NCBI RefSeq assembly: GCF_000252125.1
Contig: NZ_AHKF01000010.1
Coordinates: 62,001-126,000 of the forward strand
Source of the DNA: Flavobacterium frigoris PS1
Lineage (GTDB): Bacteria; Bacteroidota; Bacteroidia; Flavobacteriales; Flavobacteriaceae
Direction of reading: 5' to 3'
DNA length: 64,000 bases
The stretch's first letter is position 1. Every line of letters starts with the position of its first letter. A model generated the notes under the pieces. It saw only the letters and a program-made list of their open reading frames with translations, was not told the origin of the DNA and ran no database searches. Below are positions 7,759 through 17,027 of the stretch, one piece after another. A program made the position numbers and the translations under genes.

Positions 7759-10620
7759 ATGAAAAAATTTGTCTTACTATTATTAATACTAAACATGAGC
7801 TCGCTTTATTCACAAAAAGCGATCTCCGGCTATGTATTAAACAATGCCGGCTATGGTCTGTCAGGCGCTAACATAACCGAAAAAGGCACAACTAACAGTG
7901 TCTCGACCGATATCAATGGAGCGTACAGAATTCTTGTTAGAGAGCAAGCTACTTTAGTCTTTAGTTATTATAGTTTCCCTAAACAAGAATACGGCGCTAC
8001 AGAATCAATTTTAAACGTCATTTTATCTGAAGAAGGAGGACAAAATCCTAATGAAATTGTAGTTACAGGAACAAGAGCGGCACCAAGAAGCAATACTACA
8101 ACCGCGCTCCACATAGATGTGTTGTCATTTGAAGATCTCAGTTCGACTGGACAAATAACTTTCGATAAAGCATTGCAGCACCTCATACCTTCTTTTAACA
8201 CGGTTCAAACACCCGTAAATGACGCCACCTCCTTACTTGACCCCTATGAAATTAGGAATATGGGACCTAGCAGGACATTAATTCTTATCAACGGAAAACG
8301 AAAAAACTTAAGCTCTCTACTCTATGTTCAAACATCTCCTGGTCAGGGAGAAACTGCTACTGATCTTTCTGCAATTCCAATTGACGCCATTGAAAGTGTG
8401 GAGATTCTGAGAGATGGTGCATCAGCACAATACGGTTCTGATGCTATAGCTGGGGTTATAAATATTATTTTAAAAAAGAGAACGGGTAATGGTACAGCAA
8501 CGCTAAAAACTGGCATTACAGCCAAAGGAGATGGTGAAATGATGGGGGTTATTTTAAATAATGGATCTACAGTTGGCGATAGAGGATTTGTCAATTACAC
8601 CCTCGATTTCTCAAAAGTAAATATGACAAACCGAGCTGGAAAAGTAGATGCACAAGGAGATTTTAATGATCTTATCGCCATATCACCTAACAACCCGGCT
8701 AGTTATGTGAATAATGACAATACACTTAATGGCACCAACATTACCGGATTGAATGAAAATCAAATCACGGCTCTATTCGAAGACTACAAAGGTTCTCCTG
8801 ATTACAATGCAAAATTGGCTACTATAAACCAAGGAAACAGCATAGGAAGAAATACTGTTGATTCATTTTTACAGGAAAATCCAGACGGCGGAAATATCAA
8901 TGGATCTCCAGAAACAGCATCTGCAAAATTCTTGGTAAACGGTGGATTAACCCTATCCAATCAAACACAATTATATTACAATGCCGCTTACAGCTATAAA
9001 AAGGTAAACTCATTTGCGAATTACAGAACCCCATATTGGAGATCGATCAAGAACCCCTTTGAAAACCCCAATATTCCAAACTGGAGTACGGCAGCAGTGT
9101 ATCCAACCTATTTGAAGGATTTCTTTGGTGATGGTACAGCGGCTTCCTATAAGGGTTACCATCCCACATTTACAGGCGACTTAAACGATTACAACGCCAC
9201 CTTGGGCTATGCAACTATAAAGAATGGCTGGAATACCGATGCTAGCATAACCATCGGTGGGAATACCCAAACTTATACTGTAGAAAACTCGCAAAACAGC
9301 TCGAATATAAAAAACAGTAACGAACTCAATATCTACCAAGAAAATAGTCCTATCTATTTTAAACCAGGTGCTGCTTCGTTTAATCATATTGTAGGTAACT
9401 TGGATATGTCTAAGGTACTTTCGGATAAAATGAGCATTGGATTTGGTTCAGAGTTTAGATCCGAAACCTTTAAAATTGTCGAGGGAGACAAAGCTTCTTG
9501 GGATGGAGCGGGTGCCGATTCTTTTTCTGGTAATAGACCCGAGGACTCTGGAAAATGGAACCGCTACAATTTAGGCGGATATATTGATCTTGCTTATGAT
9601 TTTAATAATGACTTTCTAGTAAACGGCACAGTACGCTACGAAAATTACAGCGATTTCGGTGGAGCCACAGTTTGGAAGCTGAGCTCCCGTTATAAATTTG
9701 CTAATGATAAAGTCACATTAAGAGGATCTGTTTCTACAGGATTTAGAGCACCAACCTTACATCAAATTTTTTCTCAAAAATCACAGTATGCTTTCATGCC
9801 AGGCAAAGGTATACAAATCAGCGGCTTAATAAACAACATTTCAGTGCAAGCACGAGCTCTAGGGATTCCCAAATTAGACGCTGAAAAATCAACAAATATA
9901 ACCATAGGAATTGGAGCTAAACCATTAAAGGAATTTAACCTCACCTTAGATTACTATAATATTAAGTTGGAAGACAGAATTATCCTGGGAGACAACGTTC
10001 AGACACAATTTGGAACTGTCACTTGGTTTGAAAATTCATTTGACACTAGAACTTCGGGTTTAGACTTAGTCTTGAATTACGGCAATTTAGAAATAGGATT
10101 TGGTGAATTAGGGTTTGACTTATCCGGAAACATAACTTTCGAAAACAAGAGAATTTCGCCTGTAGCAAGCGGTAATTTTGGACCTACACTTGATGCTTTA
10201 ATGTTTACATCAAGACCCAAAACAAAATGGGTTTTAGGAACAACTTATAAAATTAGAAATATCGAACTGTTCCTTAACAATACGTATTTTGGAAAAACAA
10301 CATTCAAACAAGATGGTTTGGATCCTAATTTAAAGACCGAGTTTACACCAAAAGTTGTCACTGATCTAGGAATACATTATGCTGCAACAGATAAATTTAC
10401 AGTAGCATTAAATGTGAACAATTTGCTGAATGTAATGCCTGAATGGAAATTTAAGGCTGAAAACGCGACTGGAAGTGCAATTTTAAATGACCTAAATCAA
10501 ATAAAATCGCAATTCAACCTAATTACATTCAATGGCCGATATTCCCAAATGACCTATGAAGGCTATCACTTTAGCCAGCTAGGTACCCTATTAAGTTTAA
10601 CATTAATCTATAAATTTTAA
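7759..10620 (+). CDS. TonB-dependent outer-membrane receptor with CarboxypepD-like N-domain
   Basis: The 953-residue product has a signal peptide (about 1-18), a carboxypeptidase-regulatory-like domain (AISGYVLNNAGYGLSGANI, about 21-90), a TonB-box-like stretch around NEIVVTGTR, a plug domain with VEILRDGASAQYGSDAIAG, and a beta-barrel ending in the aromatic TLIYKF. Such receptors import siderophores, vitamins, oligosaccharides or similar ligands using TonB energy. No SusD partner is adjacent. Instead a YfiR-like protein and a membrane sensor follow on the same strand, suggesting that uptake or occupancy is coupled to signalling. The substrate cannot be told from sequence. Confidence 0.93.
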   Translation: MKKFVLLLLILNMSSLYSQKAISGYVLNNAGYGLSGANITEKGTTNSVSTDINGAYRILVREQATLVFSYYSFPKQEYGATESILNVILSEEGGQNPNEIVVTGTRAAPRSNTTTALHIDVLSFEDLSSTGQITFDKALQHLIPSFNTVQTPVNDATSLLDPYEIRNMGPSRTLILINGKRKNLSSLLYVQTSPGQGETATDLSAIPIDAIESVEILRDGASAQYGSDAIAGVINIILKKRTGNGTATLKTGITAKGDGEMMGVILNNGSTVGDRGFVNYTLDFSKVNMTNRAGKVDAQGDFNDLIAISPNNPASYVNNDNTLNGTNITGLNENQITALFEDYKGSPDYNAKLATINQGNSIGRNTVDSFLQENPDGGNINGSPETASAKFLVNGGLTLSNQTQLYYNAAYSYKKVNSFANYRTPYWRSIKNPFENPNIPNWSTAAVYPTYLKDFFGDGTAASYKGYHPTFTGDLNDYNATLGYATIKNGWNTDASITIGGNTQTYTVENSQNSSNIKNSNELNIYQENSPIYFKPGAASFNHIVGNLDMSKVLSDKMSIGFGSEFRSETFKIVEGDKASWDGAGADSFSGNRPEDSGKWNRYNLGGYIDLAYDFNNDFLVNGTVRYENYSDFGGATVWKLSSRYKFANDKVTLRGSVSTGFRAPTLHQIFSQKSQYAFMPGKGIQISGLINNISVQARALGIPKLDAEKSTNITIGIGAKPLKEFNLTLDYYNIKLEDRIILGDNVQTQFGTVTWFENSFDTRTSGLDLVLNYGNLEIGFGELGFDLSGNITFENKRISPVASGNFGPTLDALMFTSRPKTKWVLGTTYKIRNIELFLNNTYFGKTTFKQDGLDPNLKTEFTPKVVTDLGIHYAATDKFTVALNVNNLLNVMPEWKFKAENATGSAILNDLNQIKSQFNLITFNGRYSQMTYEGYHFSQLGTLLSLTLIYKF

Positions 10621-10674
10621 TTTATTTAAAAAAACAATTAAAGAGACCGTAAAACATAATTAAAACTAAAAGAT

Positions 10675-11196
10675 ATGATACTTAAACAATACCTGTTTTA
10701 TTTGATTCTACTTGTCATGTTGATGGAAGGGAATCAAATATCAGCCCAAGAGCAAGCTGGCGGGAAGGATTACGCTTTAAAAGCTGATTTTCTGTATCGT
10801 TTTGTTGATTATGTGTATTGGGAAAATTATTCCAAGGAACAAACATTTAAGATTGCAGTATTAGAAAATAGTCCTATTACTTCTTCATTGTTAAAAGCAA
10901 CTAAAAACAAAAAAATTGACATTAAGCAATATAAAAACATGAGGGAGATCCCTACTTGCCACATTCTATTTATTCCTTACAACTGTAGTATTCCAATCGA
11001 AACCATACTTTCCAATTTCTCTGGTAGGCCAATATTAATAGTCACTGAACAAAATGGCGACGGAAAAAAAGGAGCACATATGAATTTTGTTATGATGGAC
11101 AATAAATTAAAATTTGAGGTAAACTTAAAAGCAATAAACAAGACCGGAATAGGAATTAGCTCCTTCTTGTTACAACATGCCATTATTGTGCAGTAA
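10675..11196 (+). CDS. YfiR/DUF4154-type periplasmic protein
   Basis: The 173-residue product has a signal peptide (about 1-25) and the DUF4154 pattern: KADFLYRFVDYVYW near the mature N-terminus, FKIAVLENSPI, a central CHILFIP segment, PILIVTEQNGDGKKGAHMNF, and KLKFEVNLKAINKTGIGIS near the end. In Pseudomonas, YfiR is a periplasmic repressor of the membrane cyclase YfiN. The next gene has a YfiN-like sensory region, so this protein probably regulates that sensor; this is inferred from context. It lies 54 nt after the TonB receptor gene and probably shares its transcript. Confidence 0.85.
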   Translation: MILKQYLFYLILLVMLMEGNQISAQEQAGGKDYALKADFLYRFVDYVYWENYSKEQTFKIAVLENSPITSSLLKATKNKKIDIKQYKNMREIPTCHILFIPYNCSIPIETILSNFSGRPILIVTEQNGDGKKGAHMNFVMMDNKLKFEVNLKAINKTGIGISSFLLQHAIIVQ

Positions 11197-11320
11197 TTCA
11201 TTAAATTTACATTGTTTGAGGAATGCGATTTTGATTAACAACGCTAATGAATACAACTTAAAACTGCTATAACGTCTTAAGACTATGGTTAGTTTTAGAG
11301 TTGAAAAAAAAACAAAATAA

Positions 11321-13780
11321 ATGATAAATCTACGCAACATTTCTATTAAAAATAAACTGGTTCTGATGCAGGTTTTTACCTCTGCATTTGTATTAGGAAT
11401 CTGCATTGCAGCATTTGTAATAATCAATATTAAAGGATTTAAAGACCGAAAAGTGGTTAGTTCAACAGCGATCGCTCAAGTAATCGGCTTTAATAGTGCT
11501 TCTGCCATCGATTTTTTAGACAATGCAGCCGCCGAAAAAATCCTATCGGAACTAAAAGTACAAAATGACATCTTGAATGCAGTTATACTTGATAAAAACG
11601 GAAAGGCTTTTGCTTCTTATACCAAGCCAGGATCTGATCCTACTTATAAATTCTCTGTTCCAGAAATGAATCAAAATAAGTCCCTGTTTACTAGTCAACA
11701 CCTTTTTGTTTATAGCGAAATAAAGAAAGACAATGAGACAATAGGATATGTTTGCATCCGCTTTGAACTAACTGAATTAAGTAGAATAAAAATGGATGTG
11801 CTAAGCCTAGGCGTTATTTTGCTACTATTGGGAATCGGGCTTGCTTTTTTAATTGCCATGATAATTAAAAAATACATTTCAAAACCCATCTTAAACCTTA
11901 TAGACATCACTCAAAAAATAAAAGAAACTGCTGATTATAAAATCAGAATGACTGTTGAAGGAAAAGATGAAATTAGCGTTCTTGCCTCTGGCTTTAATGA
12001 CATGTTAGAAAACATTGAAAAAAGGGACAATGAAGTCGCCAAATCTAAAGGGCAATTAGATGAGCAAAACACCCTTTTACAATCCGTTATACAAAATATG
12101 GGAGATGGGTTAGTAGTTTCTGATGAGAACGGAAAATTCATCATTTGGAACCCCGCCTCCGAAAAAATAATAGGAATTGGACTTTTAGATATTCCTGAAG
12201 AGAAATGGGCTGACACTTATGGCGTCTATTGGCCCGACACCAAAATTAGGATGAATACAAATGACCTTCCTTTGGTCAAAGCCATACATGGCGAAGACGT
12301 TGATGATATGGAACTGTTTATTCAAAACTACAGAAAAACCGAAGGTAATTTCGTTATAATGTCGGCCAGACCACTAAAAGACTCAACAGGTAAAATCACA
12401 GGGGCCGTCGCTGTTTTTCACGACATCACTGAAAGAAAAAACTCAGAAAATCTTATAAAAAAACTAAATGAAGAGCTAGAAAAAAAGGTAACCGAACGTA
12501 CCGCTCAATTAGCAGAAGCCATAGAAACGCTGCAAACAAGCGAAGAAAAATACCGTGAAATAGTCGAAAACACAAGTGATGTAGTTCATACCACTGATTA
12601 TAAAGGAAACGTAACTTATATCAATCCCGCTTGTGAAAAACTAACTGGTTATACCCAAAAAGAATTGACAGGCACCAATATTTCTGACCTTGTTGCTCCG
12701 GAATGGAGAGAGCGTGTAAACGAATTTTACCTAAATCAATTCAAACATAAGATCGACGAGACCTTATTTGCATTTCCAATAATCACTAAATCTAGAACAC
12801 AAAAATGGGTGGAGCAAACCGTAAAACAGTTGAGGGAAGGCAATAGGATCACTGGTCATAAATCGATTATGCGAGACATTACGGACCGAAAAACCGCAGA
12901 ACAAAAATTAAAAGAAAGCGAAGGTCAGTTGCAAACCATATTTAACGAGGCACCAGATGCCTTAATTGTAATAAATGAAGAGGGAAATATTATTAGATGG
13001 AATCCAAAAGCTGAAAAAATATTCGGATGGTCGTTAGCCGAGGTTTTAGGTAAACCTATGACCGATTTAATTATTCCAGAACAGCATAGAGAAAGTCTTG
13101 CCAAAGAGTTTAAAACTTTTGTTTTAACCGGAAAAAGTCCCATAATAAACAAAACAATACAAATCACCGGCCTTAATAAAAACGGCTTAGAGTTTGACAT
13201 TGAGTTTACGGCCTCCCCTGCCAGAATATTGGGTAGCTACATCTTTATCGCCTTTATCAAAGACATTTCTGAAAGCAAAAAAATGGAAAATCAGAAAATT
13301 GAGGCCGATAGATTGGTACGTCAAAACGAACTAAAATTAAAATTGATTTTAGAAAACATTGGTGAGGGAATTATTGTTACCGATACACAAAAAAGAATTG
13401 TTCTTTCCAATCATATGGCGGAAGAAATTATAGGAATAAAACAAGATTCAGAAATACCTACCACCCTCGATTGGTCTGCGGAATATGAACTATATTATCC
13501 TGATGAAAAAACCATTTTCCCTGCACAAAATCTTCCTTTAGACAAAGCATTACGGGGCGAATCAACCGATGATGTTGAAATAATAATTGCGAATCCCGAA
13601 ACAAATACTAAAAAACGAGTTTTAATAAGCGGAAGGCCTATCGTTGATGAAAACAACTACGTAATTGCTGCCGTTGCAAATATAAAAGACATCACTTCTT
13701 ACAAGCAGCTTGAGGTAGCATTGGAGGAAAGTGAAAAGAAATACCGGAAATTAATAGGCTTCAAAAGCGATGAAAAATAA
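11321..13780 (+). CDS. Membrane sensor: CHASE8-like, HAMP and four PAS domains, no output domain
   Basis: The 819-residue protein has a transmembrane helix (about 12-36), a periplasmic CHASE8-like region (about 37-150), a second helix (about 158-182), a HAMP domain (to about 236), a coiled coil and four PAS units starting near 251, 407, 532 and 667. Several end in typical PAC motifs (VFHDITERK, IMRDITDRK, IKDISESK). It then reads EESEKKYRKLIGF, which looks like the opening of a fifth PAS domain, and stops 7 residues later. No histidine kinase, GGDEF or receiver domain follows. The convergent neighbour leaves no room for one, so the gene appears truncated at its 3' end or works as a PAS scaffold. 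Confidence 0.88.
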   Translation: MINLRNISIKNKLVLMQVFTSAFVLGICIAAFVIINIKGFKDRKVVSSTAIAQVIGFNSASAIDFLDNAAAEKILSELKVQNDILNAVILDKNGKAFASYTKPGSDPTYKFSVPEMNQNKSLFTSQHLFVYSEIKKDNETIGYVCIRFELTELSRIKMDVLSLGVILLLLGIGLAFLIAMIIKKYISKPILNLIDITQKIKETADYKIRMTVEGKDEISVLASGFNDMLENIEKRDNEVAKSKGQLDEQNTLLQSVIQNMGDGLVVSDENGKFIIWNPASEKIIGIGLLDIPEEKWADTYGVYWPDTKIRMNTNDLPLVKAIHGEDVDDMELFIQNYRKTEGNFVIMSARPLKDSTGKITGAVAVFHDITERKNSENLIKKLNEELEKKVTERTAQLAEAIETLQTSEEKYREIVENTSDVVHTTDYKGNVTYINPACEKLTGYTQKELTGTNISDLVAPEWRERVNEFYLNQFKHKIDETLFAFPIITKSRTQKWVEQTVKQLREGNRITGHKSIMRDITDRKTAEQKLKESEGQLQTIFNEAPDALIVINEEGNIIRWNPKAEKIFGWSLAEVLGKPMTDLIIPEQHRESLAKEFKTFVLTGKSPIINKTIQITGLNKNGLEFDIEFTASPARILGSYIFIAFIKDISESKKMENQKIEADRLVRQNELKLKLILENIGEGIIVTDTQKRIVLSNHMAEEIIGIKQDSEIPTTLDWSAEYELYYPDEKTIFPAQNLPLDKALRGESTDDVEIIIANPETNTKKRVLISGRPIVDENNYVIAAVANIKDITSYKQLEVALEESEKKYRKLIGFKSDEK

Positions 13781-13797
13781 CTGAGATTATTATATAC

Positions 13798-14208
13798 CTA
13801 CTTGACATAAGCTATACGTATGTAGTAATTTTTAGATTTGATTTTAACTCCCTCTTTTGGATATGGAAAGACTTCTATGTTTTGTATGTTTCTATTATCA
13901 GCTCGCAAATATTGCGAAAACCACGCTATGTTTTTCTGGCTGTCAGTCTCTGAAATGGTCAAAGTCTCTTCCTTTATGATTTTTTTATCCAGATATACAG
14001 TTATCACAACTTTTATCTCACCAGCCCAAACACAGTTTACACCAACCGGACAGCGCGAATCTGACAGAACTTCTTTAAATGTTAAAAAATCCCCTTTTTT
14101 CTTTATACAGCTATTTTGCTTGATTTTTAGATAACTGACATCCTTATTATTCTGGCCAAATAAAGAAAAGCTAAAAACTAGTATACCGGCAAAAAGAATA
14201 TTCTTCAT
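13798..14208 (-). CDS. Small secreted protein with DSRCPxGxxCxWAG motif, function unknown
   Basis: The 136-residue product has a signal peptide ending near FGQ (about 1-19) and a compact domain with the motif SDSRCPVGVNCVWAGE at about residues 49-64; the two Cys could form a disulfide. Short exported Bacteroidetes proteins with this motif are recurrent, but I know of no established function. It faces the truncated sensor convergently, only 17 nt away, and lies downstream of mntR on the same strand after a 47-nt gap, so it might be read through from the mntH-mntR unit. Confidence 0.75.
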   Translation of the reverse strand: MKNILFAGILVFSFSLFGQNNKDVSYLKIKQNSCIKKKGDFLTFKEVLSDSRCPVGVNCVWAGEIKVVITVYLDKKIIKEETLTISETDSQKNIAWFSQYLRADNRNIQNIEVFPYPKEGVKIKSKNYYIRIAYVK

Positions 14209-14255
14209 TTAAATTTAATTATCATTTAATTATATCAAATATAACTTGATTCAAT

Positions 14256-14909
14256 CTAGGTCGTTTCTACGAAAAGATTGCTGGCAATTTTATTCGAAAT
14301 CGTCAAAACGGCACCATCGACATTGATTTTGAATGATAGATCAAAAGTTTCTTTACTTAGAATTTCTATTTTGGATCCCAAAGCAATTTTTTGCTTGTCC
14401 AAGTATTTCAAAAATTCAGATGAAGTATCCTTCACTCCCACACAAATCCCTTTTTGCTTAGCGGAAAGCTCGGAAAGCAATTGCTTTTCAATTTTGAGTA
14501 TCTGTCCTTCCGCATTTGGGATTGGGTCACCGTGTGGATCTGTGGTTGGGTTACCCAGAAAATCATCCAATTTATTAATCAGCTTTTCTGACTTTATATG
14601 TTCTAATTGCTCGGCAATATCGTGTACCTCATCCCAAGAAAAATCTAACTTTTCTACTAAGAAAACTTCCCAAAGACGGTGTTTTCTAACTATCATTTTT
14701 GCAGCTAGTTTTCCTTTTTCCGTTAAGGAAACCCCTTGGTATTTTTTATAGTTCACCAAGTCTTTTTCGGCCAGTTTTTTAATCATATCTGTTACCGAGG
14801 AAGCTTTAGTTTCCATCATTTCAGCAATGGCGTTTGTGCTCACCGCAGAATTTGAAACGACTGTGATATGGTAAATGGTTTTAAGATAGTTTTCTTCTGA
14901 AAATGTCAT
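14256..14909 (-). CDS. mntR: MntR/DtxR-family metal-dependent repressor
   Basis: The 217-residue protein has an N-terminal winged helix-turn-helix (about 1-62, with SSVTDMIKKLAEKDLVNY), a dimerisation and metal-binding domain (KHRLWEVFLVEKLDFSWDEV, then EQLEHIKSEKL; about 65-140) and a C-terminal FeoA/SH3-like domain (about 145-215). DtxR-family proteins bind Mn2+ or Fe2+ and repress metal uptake genes. It follows the Nramp transporter gene on the same strand, which favours Mn2+ sensing, although iron sensing cannot be excluded. A candidate operator lies upstream of the transporter at 16930-16945. Confidence 0.88.
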   Translation of the reverse strand: MTFSEENYLKTIYHITVVSNSAVSTNAIAEMMETKASSVTDMIKKLAEKDLVNYKKYQGVSLTEKGKLAAKMIVRKHRLWEVFLVEKLDFSWDEVHDIAEQLEHIKSEKLINKLDDFLGNPTTDPHGDPIPNAEGQILKIEKQLLSELSAKQKGICVGVKDTSSEFLKYLDKQKIALGSKIEILSKETFDLSFKINVDGAVLTISNKIASNLFVETT

Positions 14910-14921
14910 TTTTTTATTTTT

Positions 14922-14997
14922 TTAGCCCCGATAGCACCTTTATCTTTTTTCCTTTAAAAAGATAAAGATATAGCGCATAGCGAGAAAAAGCTTCTAA
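14922..14997 (+). repeat. Dispersed palindromic element, copy A
   Basis: The ends match the other copies: TTAGCCCCGATAG at the left and GATATAGCGCATAGC, then TTCTAA, at the right. The central hairpin pairs CTTTATCTTTTT with AAAAAGATAAAG, 12 bp. It lies between mntH and mntR and opposes their transcription. Confidence 0.75.
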
Positions 14998-15002
14998 TAA
15001 TT

Positions 15003-16874
15003 TTAATTTTTAACTATAAATAGTGGGATCGAAATCTTGTGACGCAGCTTATCTACTGTAGTACCAAAAATCAAATCCTTGAAACCAGTATGGCCATGTG
15101 TTCCCATAACTAAAATGTCGAAATTACCTTTATTAATAATCTCTGGAATGACTTTATTTGGTTTTCCAAAACCTAGCTGGATTTCTACAATAAATCCTTT
15201 TTCTGAAAGCATATCTTTGTATTCCTTTAGTAATTTTTCGTCAATTGAGGTTTCATGATCGTCTACATGTTCCCCAAAAATCATTGCTCCTACGGTTTCT
15301 ACGACATGTATCAAAGTATATTTTGCACCTAAGCCTCCCAATTCAAAAGCACTATTCAGAGCCACTTCATCAGCATCAGAAAAATCTACAGTCACAGCAA
15401 CATTCTTTTTGGCACTACTCCCAGACTCCGAAAATTTAAGTTTTAAATTATGTGGCGAATGATTTTGAATATTGATTTTAGATTTTGAAACAAATGGTTT
15501 AAAAACAATATACAGCAGTAGAATCAAGAAACTAAAAGCTAGTGGAACCACTGTCAGCCAAAGTATAATAGGATTTTCAGAAGCTTCGAGCCATCCGTTG
15601 ATCTCATCATAAACTAACTTTCCATTTAAAATAACAATTATTGTTGCCACAGTCCAAGAGGCGACTTGTGTTAGCTTACTAATATGAAATCCATACATTT
15701 TTGATTTATCACTTACAAAATGAATTAATGGAATGATGGCAAAACCCAATTGCAAACTCAAAACTACCTGACTCAAAATTAGTAATTTTCCGGTTACGCC
15801 TTCTCCAAAAATGCTAATCACAATAACTGCCGGTACAATAGCGATCAATCGTGTTATAATTCTACGTACCCAAGGCTGGATTCTTAAATTTAAGTAACCC
15901 TCCATAATAATTTGTCCTGCCAAAGTTCCCGTTATTGTTGAACTTTGCCCTGCAGCAATCAAGGCTACAGCAAATAAAATAGGCGCCCACTTAGTTCCCA
16001 AAAGCGGAGCTAAGAACTTATGTGCATCTTGAATTTCAGCCACATGATACATCCCGACTTTATAAAAAGTGGCTGCCGCCAAAATTAAAATCGCTGCATT
16101 CACTAAAAAGGCCAAATTAAGGGCAATGGTAGAATCTATGAAGTTGTATTTTAAGGCCTGCTTGATTCCTTCTTTTGTTCTGTCGAACTTTCTGGTTTGC
16201 ACCAATGAAGAGTGCAAGTACAAATTGTGAGGCATAACCGTAGCCCCGATGATTCCAATGGCGATATACAATGCAGTTTCATTTGGCATTGAAGGAATTA
16301 AACCCAAAAGCACTTTGTCCATTTCTGGTTGCGCAAAAATCATCTCAAAAATAAAAGAAGCCCCAATCACCATCACCAATGTAATAATAAAAGCCTCCAT
16401 TTTACGTATCCCCTTATTAATCAAAAACAACAATAAAAAAGTATCTAATACCGTAATCATCACCCCTTCGATAAGTGGAATATCAAAAAGTAAATTAATC
16501 CCAATCGCCATTCCTAAAACCTCAGCCAAGTCACATGCTGCAATGGCAATCTCGGCCAAAAAGTAAAGAATGTAATTGATAAATGGCGAATAGGTTTCAC
16601 GAGAGGCTTGTGCCAAATCCCGTTGAGTCACGATTCCCAGTCGAGCACTCAAACTTTGCAAAAGCAAAGCCATAATATTACTCATCAATAAAACCCAAAG
16701 CAAAGAATAGCCAAATTGACTACCTCCAGCGATGTCTGTAGCCCAGTTTCCCGGGTCCATGTATCCAACGCTGATAAGGTAAGCAGGGCCAAAAAAGGCT
16801 AATATTTTTCGGAATACTGATTTCTTATTTAGTGTAGAAACCGACTCGTTTACCTCTTCTAATGATTTTCCCAT
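15003..16874 (-). CDS. mntH: Nramp divalent metal transporter fused to a C-terminal UspA domain
   Basis: Of 623 residues, about 25-455 form an Nramp permease with the metal-binding motif DPGN (40-43) in helix 1 and MPHNLYLHS (about 214-222) in helix 6. Residues about 490-623 form a universal stress protein domain with the nucleotide-type motif MGTHGHTGFKDLIFG and a final PLFIVK strand. The transporter imports Mn2+ and/or Fe2+ with protons across the cytoplasmic membrane. The cytosolic Usp domain could bind ATP and tune transport; that is inference. The downstream MntR gene, 93 nt away, suggests an operon controlled by its own product. Confidence 0.95.
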   Translation of the reverse strand: MGKSLEEVNESVSTLNKKSVFRKILAFFGPAYLISVGYMDPGNWATDIAGGSQFGYSLLWVLLMSNIMALLLQSLSARLGIVTQRDLAQASRETYSPFINYILYFLAEIAIAACDLAEVLGMAIGINLLFDIPLIEGVMITVLDTFLLLFLINKGIRKMEAFIITLVMVIGASFIFEMIFAQPEMDKVLLGLIPSMPNETALYIAIGIIGATVMPHNLYLHSSLVQTRKFDRTKEGIKQALKYNFIDSTIALNLAFLVNAAILILAAATFYKVGMYHVAEIQDAHKFLAPLLGTKWAPILFAVALIAAGQSSTITGTLAGQIIMEGYLNLRIQPWVRRIITRLIAIVPAVIVISIFGEGVTGKLLILSQVVLSLQLGFAIIPLIHFVSDKSKMYGFHISKLTQVASWTVATIIVILNGKLVYDEINGWLEASENPIILWLTVVPLAFSFLILLLYIVFKPFVSKSKINIQNHSPHNLKLKFSESGSSAKKNVAVTVDFSDADEVALNSAFELGGLGAKYTLIHVVETVGAMIFGEHVDDHETSIDEKLLKEYKDMLSEKGFIVEIQLGFGKPNKVIPEIINKGNFDILVMGTHGHTGFKDLIFGTTVDKLRHKISIPLFIVKN

Positions 16875-16929
16875 TTATAAATATTTTATTTCCAAATATA
16901 TAAACATTTTTTGGCAAAGTAATCTTTTT

Positions 16930-16945
16930 TTTAGATAAGTCTAAA
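16930..16945. promoter_or_regulatory. TTTAGA-N4-TCTAAA dyad, candidate MntR operator
   Basis: Perfect 6-bp arms with a 4-bp spacer lie 56 bp upstream of the mntH start, in the divergent region shared with crtY. DtxR-family operators are dyads of this size. The same half-sites with a 5-bp spacer occur at 45688-45704. Confidence 0.55.
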
Positions 16946-16998
16946 TTTAATTTATTTACATAGTTTCAGCTCCCATCCAACGTCTAATTTTAATTCCT

Positions 16999-17006
16999 TA
17001 TTTTTG
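16999..17006 (+). promoter_or_regulatory. -7 box (TATTTTTG) before crtY
   Basis: The octamer matches TAnnTTTG and lies 21 nt before the crtY ATG. No clear -33 element was found. Confidence 0.4.
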
Positions 17007-17027
17007 AAAAGAATTTCTTGACTCAAT

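Noticed and set aside
14278-14751. 157-codon plus-strand frame inside mntR
   Set aside because: The minus-strand DtxR-family protein explains the region fully; the antisense frame is incidental.
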